Source: Mesorhizobium atlanticum (GTDB lineage Bacteria > Pseudomonadota > Alphaproteobacteria > Rhizobiales > Rhizobiaceae). From it: a DNA stretch of 64,000 bases. The translations under genes were made by a program, and so were the position numbers. The notes under the pieces are model-generated. The model searched no databases, was not told where the DNA came from, and saw only the letters and a list, made by a program, of their open reading frames with translations. Of this stretch, positions 60,645 to 64,000 are shown piece by piece. The stretch spans positions 868,001 to 932,000 of the forward strand of contig NZ_QMBQ01000002.1 of assembly GCF_003289965.1 (NCBI RefSeq), in the 5' to 3' direction. Every line of letters begins with the position of its first letter. Positions within the stretch are counted from its first letter, which is position 1.

Positions 60645-61961
60645 TCAGCCGTTATAAGGCTGGAGCTTGGCTCCGACCGGCACGTTCGGATCGGTGGCGT
60701 TCTCGGTCACGACATAGTCGAGCGGGAACTTCGAGCCTTCCTTGGCAGCGACCCATTGCGTGCCGATGATCGGGCCGGGCGAGACGTTGGCGACCGGGCC
60801 GCTGGTGAAGTCGACCTTGCCGATCATGGTCTCGGTCTTCAGCGTGCTCAGTGCCTTGGCCACCGCCGCCTTGTCCTTGGCGTTGGTGCTCGCCTTCAGG
60901 GCTTCGAAGCCGGCGTCGAGCAGCGACATCGAGGCGCCGAGTTGCTGCGTCCACTGCTTGCCGCTTGTCGCCTCGTAGCCATCGGCCAGTTCCGTTCCCG
61001 AGACGCCGGTCAGCGGCGACTTGTACGGGAAGGCCTTGTGCCAGTAGGCGGCACTCGCAATCTTCATGCCGAGATCGCCCAGCGCCTCGATGTCGGAGGG
61101 GAACAGGCCGGTCTTGGCGACCTGGGCGATCTTGATCTGCCTTGTCAGGCCCTGCTGCGCGGCCTGGCGCCAGAAGGCGGCGAAATCGGGCGGGATCGGG
61201 AAAGAGTTGAAGATCTCGACGCCCTCCTGCTTGAACAGCGCGATCTGCGAGGAATAGTCGGTGGTGCCGGTCTCGTAGGCGCCGGGATCGACGATCGTGA
61301 AACCCTGCTTGGCCAGAAGCGGCGCGAGGTTGGCGCGGATGGCGTTACCGTCGGCGTCGTTCGGATACATGACGCCGACCTTCTTGTTGGTCTCGATCAG
61401 GTTCCACTGCGAAATGTAGGTCTTGAAGAATTCGCCGACACCGAAGCCGAAATGATAGGTCCATTTGAATGGCGAGGGCGCGCCGGGCTTGGCGCCACGG
61501 CCGAAATACCAGGCCTCCCACGGCATGACGGTCGACAGGCAGGGCACACCGGCTGCTTCGCAGGCATCCGCCACCGGATTGATAACCTCGGGCGTGGAGA
61601 CGGCGAGCATCAGGTCGATGGCCTGGTTGTTGATCAGGTCTTTTGCCAACTGGCCGGCGCGGGACGGGTCGGACTGGGTGTCCTGGTCGAGGATCTCGAC
61701 ACTGTATTTCTTGCCGCCGAGCTCGATGCCATTGGCCAGAGCCTTGCGGGCGAGGTCGAGCACATAGCCGTCGGTCTCGCCGAAGCCGGCGAGCGGGCCG
61801 GTGCGCGGACTGACGAAGCCCACCTTGAGCGTGTCGGCACTTTGCGCGAAGGCCTTGCCGCGGCCGAATGCCAGTGCCGCGCCGCCTGCCACCGACGTGG
61901 CGATGAACTGGCGCCGTGAAATGCCCGATAGAGTGGGTTTGCTGCCGATAATGCGAGACAT
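60645..61961 (-). CDS. aromatic-acid ABC transporter substrate-binding protein (LivK/peripla_BP_6 type), Tat signal
   Basis: 438-residue binding protein. The N terminus SGISRRQFIATSVAGGAALA with cleavage near KAFAQ is a Tat-type signal (SRRxFI). Mature start SADTLKVGFVSPRTGPLAGFG is the peripla_BP_6 pattern (quoted in part). Start ATG at 61961 is preceded by GGGAGGAGCAG. The promoter 71 bp upstream is an almost exact copy of the pcaD promoter with a PcaQ box, so the operon should respond to protocatechuate. A PcaQ-controlled protocatechuate importer of this composition is known in Sinorhizobium meliloti. Substrate inferred from that. Confidence 0.88.
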   Translation of the reverse strand: MSRIIGSKPTLSGISRRQFIATSVAGGAALAFGRGKAFAQSADTLKVGFVSPRTGPLAGFGETDGYVLDLARKALANGIELGGKKYSVEILDQDTQSDPSRAGQLAKDLINNQAIDLMLAVSTPEVINPVADACEAAGVPCLSTVMPWEAWYFGRGAKPGAPSPFKWTYHFGFGVGEFFKTYISQWNLIETNKKVGVMYPNDADGNAIRANLAPLLAKQGFTIVDPGAYETGTTDYSSQIALFKQEGVEIFNSFPIPPDFAAFWRQAAQQGLTRQIKIAQVAKTGLFPSDIEALGDLGMKIASAAYWHKAFPYKSPLTGVSGTELADGYEATSGKQWTQQLGASMSLLDAGFEALKASTNAKDKAAVAKALSTLKTETMIGKVDFTSGPVANVSPGPIIGTQWVAAKEGSKFPLDYVVTENATDPNVPVGAKLQPYNG

Positions 61962-62031
61962 CTGCTCCTCCCTCAGTGGCCGTTCGACACGACGGCGAAA
62001 CGGGTTTCCGCTTGCCTCCGGACAGTACGGC

Positions 62032-62115
62032 TTTCGATCCTCCGAGGTCACATTGCACTAGCGGTTTGGTTCGGTAAAATGATATTTTACGGTGTTTTAT
62101 TAACCCCTGGGTTAG
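62032..62115 (-). promoter_or_regulatory. duplicated PcaQ-type promoter, importer copy
   Basis: Read on the minus strand this 84-bp segment matches 63068-63151 without gaps, about 72 of 84 positions by hand alignment, including an unbroken 25-base block (AAAATATCATTTTACCGAAC and the five bases after it) and the terminal TCGGAGGATCGAAA that is the ribosome binding site at pcaD. Here that vestigial site lies in the leader, 70 bp before the real start at 61961. Confidence 0.85.
62100..62115. promoter_or_regulatory. PcaQ box upstream of the aromatic importer operon
   Basis: TTAACC-CCTG-GGTTAG, one mismatch at each end from the ATAACC-N4-GGTTAA consensus reported for rhizobial PcaQ (from memory). 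It lies 139 bp upstream of the binding-protein start, at the distal end of the duplicated promoter. Confidence 0.75.
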
Positions 62116-62143
62116 GGAATTCGAACTCTGCCAGGGCCGATCA

Positions 62144-63061
62144 TCAGGCGTGGTGCCGCGAGGCCTCGCGGATCGTCTGCAAGAGGATGGTGAAGGCCGG
62201 CGAGGGCGCGGTGTCGGTGCGCATGGTCAAGCCCACCGGCCCTTTGGTCTCCTCCGTATCGACCGGCAGGGCGACGAAGGCGCCGCTGGCGATCTCGTTG
62301 GCGACGACGCCGGCAGAGATGATCCACACCGCGTTGCTCTGGCGCATGAAGGAGCGGCCGAAGGAATCGGAAACGGTTTCGATTTCCGTCGCCGGCGCGG
62401 TCATGCCATTGGTGATGAAGAGCCGGTCGACGAAAGGCCGGATGACGGATTCGCGCGTCGGCATCAGCACGGGGAATTCGTCGAGCCGTGCGAAGATGTC
62501 TGTTCCTGGCTCCGACAAGGGATGCCCGGCCCGCACCACGAACAGCACCTGCTCCGAATAGAGGTGTTCGAAAAAGAAGCCGGTCATGTGCTCCGGCGCG
62601 GCAAGGCGGCCGACGACGAGATCGAGCGCCCCGACGCGCAACTGTTCGAGCAGCACGGCATTCTCGCCGGTGACGATCTTGAGCGCGGCGCCGGTGTTCT
62701 CCTCGAGGAACAGGTTCATGGCGAGCGGCATCACCCGCGCCGACACGGTCGGCAGCGCGCCGATACGGATCGGGTCGCGATTGAGGGCGCCGTCCTGGCG
62801 CACGGAATCGACGCCGCGCTTCAGCGCCGAAATCGCCGAGCCGGCATGTCCAAGGAAGATCTCGCCGAGACGCGTGACGCGAATGCCGCGCCCGTCGCGC
62901 TCGACCACCGCGATGCCCAGCGCTTCCTCCAACTCGCGCAAAGTCTTGGTGACGGCGGGCGCGCTGACATGCAGGAAGTCGGCTGCGCGCGCGACGCTGC
63001 CTTGCCGCGCGACTTCGAGAAACGCTTGGAGGTGGCGGAAGCGGATCCGGCTTTCGGCCAT
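62144..63061 (-). CDS. pcaQ: LysR-family regulator of the pca genes (PcaQ)
   Basis: 305-residue LysR regulator. HTH RFRHLQAFLEVARQGSVARA, then FLHVSAPAVTKTLRELEEALG (partly quoted), characteristic of PcaQ/GbpR-type proteins; effector domain begins PIRIGALPTVSARVMP. Divergent from pcaD with a PcaQ box 7 bp upstream of its own start, consistent with autoregulation. It responds to beta-carboxy-muconolactone-type pathway intermediates in rhizobia. The second box 28 bp beyond its stop serves the importer operon. Confidence 0.9.
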   Translation of the reverse strand: MAESRIRFRHLQAFLEVARQGSVARAADFLHVSAPAVTKTLRELEEALGIAVVERDGRGIRVTRLGEIFLGHAGSAISALKRGVDSVRQDGALNRDPIRIGALPTVSARVMPLAMNLFLEENTGAALKIVTGENAVLLEQLRVGALDLVVGRLAAPEHMTGFFFEHLYSEQVLFVVRAGHPLSEPGTDIFARLDEFPVLMPTRESVIRPFVDRLFITNGMTAPATEIETVSDSFGRSFMRQSNAVWIISAGVVANEIASGAFVALPVDTEETKGPVGLTMRTDTAPSPAFTILLQTIREASRHHA

Positions 63062-63067
63062 GGTTCG

Positions 63068-63083
63068 ATAACCTCAGAGTTAA
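63068..63083. promoter_or_regulatory. PcaQ box between pcaQ and pcaD
   Basis: ATAACC-TCAG-AGTTAA, one mismatch from ATAACC-N4-GGTTAA. It lies 6 bp from the pcaQ start codon and 70 bp from the pcaD start, the arrangement known for LysR regulators. Confidence 0.8.
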
Positions 63084-63151
63084 TGAAACGCCGCAAAATA
63101 TCATTTTACCGAACCAAACTGCTGGTGCAATGTGGCTTCGGAGGATCGAAA
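63068..63151 (+). promoter_or_regulatory. duplicated PcaQ-type promoter, pcaD copy
   Basis: Promoter and ribosome binding site of pcaD, matching the importer promoter at 62032-62115. Conserved parts are the PcaQ box, the AAAAT-ATC-ATTTT inverted repeat, and GGAGGATCGAAA. The two copies face away from each other with pcaQ between them. Confidence 0.85.
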
Positions 63152-63153
63152 TC

Positions 63154-63966
63154 GTGCCATTCGTCAGCATAGGCGGCGTCACGCTGCATCATCGCCATAT
63201 CGAGGCGACCGGCACGTCGCGTCCGATCATCTTCATCAATTCGTTGGGCACCGACTTCCGGATCTGGGACGACGTCGTCGCGAAACTGACGGGCGAAATG
63301 CCGATGCTGATCTACGACAAGCGCGGCCATGGGCTGTCGGATATCGGCAGCGGCGTGCGCTCGATCGACGACCATGTCGACGACCTGCTGGGCCTCATCG
63401 ATCATTTCGGTTTCAGGAAGGTCGTGCTCTACGGCCTGTCGGTCGGCGGCCTGATCGCGCAGCGGCTCTATACCCGCCATCCAAAATGCGTCGAGGCGCT
63501 GATCCTCAGCGACACCGCGCACAAAATAGGCACGGCAGAGAGCTGGAACACGCGCATCGCAACCATCGAGCGCGACGGCATCGAGGTTATCGCCGACGGC
63601 ATCATGAAAGTGTGGTTCACACCGGAATTCCACGCAGCGCGCGCCGCCGATCTGGCCGGCTGCCGCAACATGCTGACCAGGCAGGCGCTGCCCGGCTATA
63701 TCGGCACATGCAAGGCGGTGCGCGACGCCGATTTCACCGACAGCGCGCGGCGCATCGCTGTGCCGACGCTCTGCATCGTCGGCGACCAGGATGGTTCGAC
63801 GCCGCCGGAGCTGGTCCGCTCGCTGGCCGGCCTGATCCCCGGCGCGCGTTTCGAAGTTATCCGCAATGCCGCACACATTCCGTGCATCGAGCAGCCCGAA
63901 GCGCTCGTCAGTCTGATCCGCGATTTCGTCGCCTCGTTGCCCGAGGGAAAGTCTGCTCATGGATGA
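63154..63966 (+). CDS. pcaD: 3-oxoadipate enol-lactonase
   Basis: Alpha/beta hydrolase of the beta-ketoadipate pathway converting 3-oxoadipate enol-lactone to 3-oxoadipate, 270 residues. Nucleophile Ser in YGLSVGGLIAQ (about S96), Asp in GDQDGSTPPEL, His in NAAHIPCIEQPE, and FINSLGTDFRIWDD near the oxyanion site. I start at the GTG at 63154, 9 bases after GGAGG and directly before PFVSIGGVTL; an ATG at 63130 would lie upstream of that SD. Followed by pcaC with overlap. Confidence 0.88.
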   Translation: MPFVSIGGVTLHHRHIEATGTSRPIIFINSLGTDFRIWDDVVAKLTGEMPMLIYDKRGHGLSDIGSGVRSIDDHVDDLLGLIDHFGFRKVVLYGLSVGGLIAQRLYTRHPKCVEALILSDTAHKIGTAESWNTRIATIERDGIEVIADGIMKVWFTPEFHAARAADLAGCRNMLTRQALPGYIGTCKAVRDADFTDSARRIAVPTLCIVGDQDGSTPPELVRSLAGLIPGARFEVIRNAAHIPCIEQPEALVSLIRDFVASLPEGKSAHG

Positions 63967-64000
63967 TGTCACGAAGAACCGCTACCGGACCGGTCTCGAG
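63959..64000 (+). CDS. pcaC: 4-carboxymuconolactone decarboxylase, N-terminal fragment (cut by window end)
   Basis: The last 42 bases open with an ATG that overlaps the pcaD stop by 8 bp and read MDDVTKNRYRTGLE, the typical N terminus of PcaC (M-x-x-x-x-RYxxGLE). In rhizobia the order is pcaDCHGB, so this is expected. The GAGGGAAAG about 10 bases upstream serves as SD. The rest lies outside the window. Confidence 0.75.
   Translation, partial: MDDVTKNRYRTGLE

Noticed and set aside
62051..62051. GTG start upstream for the aromatic binding protein, adding 30 residues
   Set aside because: It falls inside the duplicated promoter segment and would put charged residues ahead of the Tat signal. The ATG at 61961 has a strong SD.
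63130..63132. ATG as the pcaD start
   Set aside because: It lies upstream of the GGAGG that fits the GTG at 63154, and family members begin close to the PFVSIGGV strand.

Overview
The window reads as a GC-rich alphaproteobacterial replicon segment, most likely Rhizobiales and close to Mesorhizobium. The signs are a general L-amino acid transporter of the AapJQMP type, a PcaQ/pcaDC locus with PcaQ boxes, a short second FtsZ, and several palindromic intergenic repeats of the kind scattered through Rhizobiales genomes. It is almost wholly metabolic: I count 57 protein genes (the last is cut by the window edge), about a third of them parts of ABC importers, with six dedicated DNA-binding regulator families. 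I recognise no rRNA, tRNA, insertion sequence, prophage or CRISPR array. No stretch over 300 bases lacks a gene.

Layout. 14-6645 (minus): aap-type amino acid importer with an FAD-linked hydroxyacid dehydrogenase downstream and a LysR regulator upstream. 6728-8199: two SDR genes. 8496-16451: a GntR-controlled catabolic block (RidA, SDR, AroE-like, GarR-like on minus; HpcH/HpaI aldolase and FAD amine oxidase on plus) joined to a DapA-family enzyme and a divergent proline-racemase-family enzyme; the content suggests breakdown of an unusual hydroxylated or cyclic amino acid. 16668-18898: short FtsZ and a maleylacetate reductase. 19064-25837: a sugar-type ABC importer in which one permease is fused to a strictosidine synthase-like/SMP-30 beta-propeller, followed by a free-standing divergent propeller; LysR follows. 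27005-32606: aldehyde dehydrogenase, SDR, isopropylmalate-type dehydrogenase, FMN hydroxyacid oxidase and S-formylglutathione hydrolase. 32650-34356: ROK repressor and a peptide deformylase-like protein that has lost key residues. 34616-40711: glycosyltransferase, glycogen-debranching-type enzyme, membrane-anchored trehalose-6-phosphate synthase and phosphatase, with candidate general-stress (EcfG) promoters. 40732-48470 (minus): ROK regulator, M20 hydrolase, two paralogous binding proteins, permease, alanine-racemase-like PLP protein and ATPase. 48711-54747: LacI-regulated sugar importer with a ketose epimerase and a divergent hydroxyacid dehydrogenase. 54940-64000: protocatechuate region: PcaQ, pcaD and the first codons of pcaC on plus, and on minus a seven-gene branched-chain-type importer operon ending in a coniferyl-alcohol-dehydrogenase-like SDR and an aromatic aldehyde dehydrogenase.

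How it fits together. The strongest regulatory result is that the promoter of the aromatic-uptake operon and the promoter of pcaD are two copies of the same 84-bp segment (about 72/84 identical by hand alignment), each with a PcaQ box. This links import and oxidation of lignin-type aromatics to the beta-ketoadipate pathway. Other regulator-operator pairs can be proposed from sequence: GntR (12253-12273), LacI (three copies of a GTRAAWCGATTTAC-like site, one inside the binding-protein gene) and ROK (48488-48517). Stem-loops just after binding-protein genes (aapJ, the 44909 gene, the 51029 gene) suggest raised binding-protein expression relative to permeases.
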